Below the pieces are notes generated by a model. The model had not been told where the DNA came from. It did no database searches and worked only from the letters and a program-made list of their open reading frames with translations. A program made the position numbers and the translations under genes. From positions 1-64,000 of the forward strand of contig RCAB01000166.1 in the NCBI GenBank assembly GCA_003640385.1: a stretch of DNA of 64,000 nucleotides, in the 5' to 3' direction. Numbering within the stretch: position 1 is the stretch's first letter; every line of letters begins with the position of its first letter. The stretch comes from Setaria digitata (Eukaryota > Nematoda > Chromadorea > Rhabditida > Setariidae). Positions 63,797 through 64,000 of the stretch are shown one piece after another.

Positions 63797-64000
63797 GTAA
63801 GTCAAGCAGGCAATATACATGGAATAAATTAGAATAAAAATAAATAATTTTAATTAAGAAGTTCAAAAAAAAAATTAATTGCTCTTATCAAACTGATTAA
63901 ATATTCTTTAATAGCCGGTGACAATGGAAAAAAAAGCCTGGTGTAATGTTACTGTTTTCAACTAATACACACTAGAAAAAAGGAAATTTTCAGTAACATT
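63797..64000 (+). other. Start of CPT1 intron 5
   Basis: Begins GTAAGTCAAG. No further exon is visible before the window ends. Confidence 0.7.

Overview
The window is AT-rich nuclear DNA of a nematode, most likely a filarial (spirurid) worm. That placement is an inference. It rests on intron-rich genes with introns of about 30 bp to 12 kb, many splice acceptors of the TTTCAG/TTTAG type, starts that lie just behind an acceptor-like site (as in spliced-leader trans-splicing), and a nematode-type muscle myosin and TWK-type potassium channel. There are no bacterial or viral genes, no rRNA, no functional tRNA and no CRISPR array. Almost every long single-frame ORF is only one exon or a shadow; the genes had to be assembled exon by exon from splice sites and reading phase.

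Layout. (1) 1-113: a 31-bp minisatellite cut by the window edge. (2) About 1280-7007, plus strand: a 14-exon gene for a roughly 451-residue, basic, low-complexity protein that I do not recognise. (3) 11023-29648, minus strand: a two-pore-domain (K2P/TWK) potassium channel of about 684 residues ending in a polyglutamine tail, with a 12.4-kb first intron. (4) 29655-37072: spacer with a (GA) array of about 209 bp and several assembly-joint duplications. (5) 37073-55096, minus strand: a complete class II (sarcomeric) myosin heavy chain, 41 exons and 1953 residues, in phase at every junction. (6) 55118-61711: a divergent spacer with microsatellites, a tRNA-derived (SINE-like) patch and more assembly-joint duplications. 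(7) 61733-63796, plus strand: the first five exons (203 residues) of a carnitine O-palmitoyltransferase 1-type enzyme that runs off the window.

The genes do not form an operon. Orientation is + / - / - / +. The myosin (contraction), the K2P channel (resting potential of muscle or neurons) and CPT1 (mitochondrial fatty-acid entry) could all be active in muscle, but nothing in the sequence proves co-regulation.

Most interesting: two GC-AG introns in one myosin gene, each fixed by coiled-coil or loop register; an excess of purine-at--3 acceptors in that gene; a stop-free 99-nt intron in the motor domain; a 31-nt intron in the orphan gene whose retention would give a hydrophobic C-terminus; alternative acceptors in the K2P cap that add or remove an Asn-Cys-Ser sequon; and the polyQ tail of the channel. 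Six single-N positions, each between near-identical direct duplicates, look like assembly artefacts.
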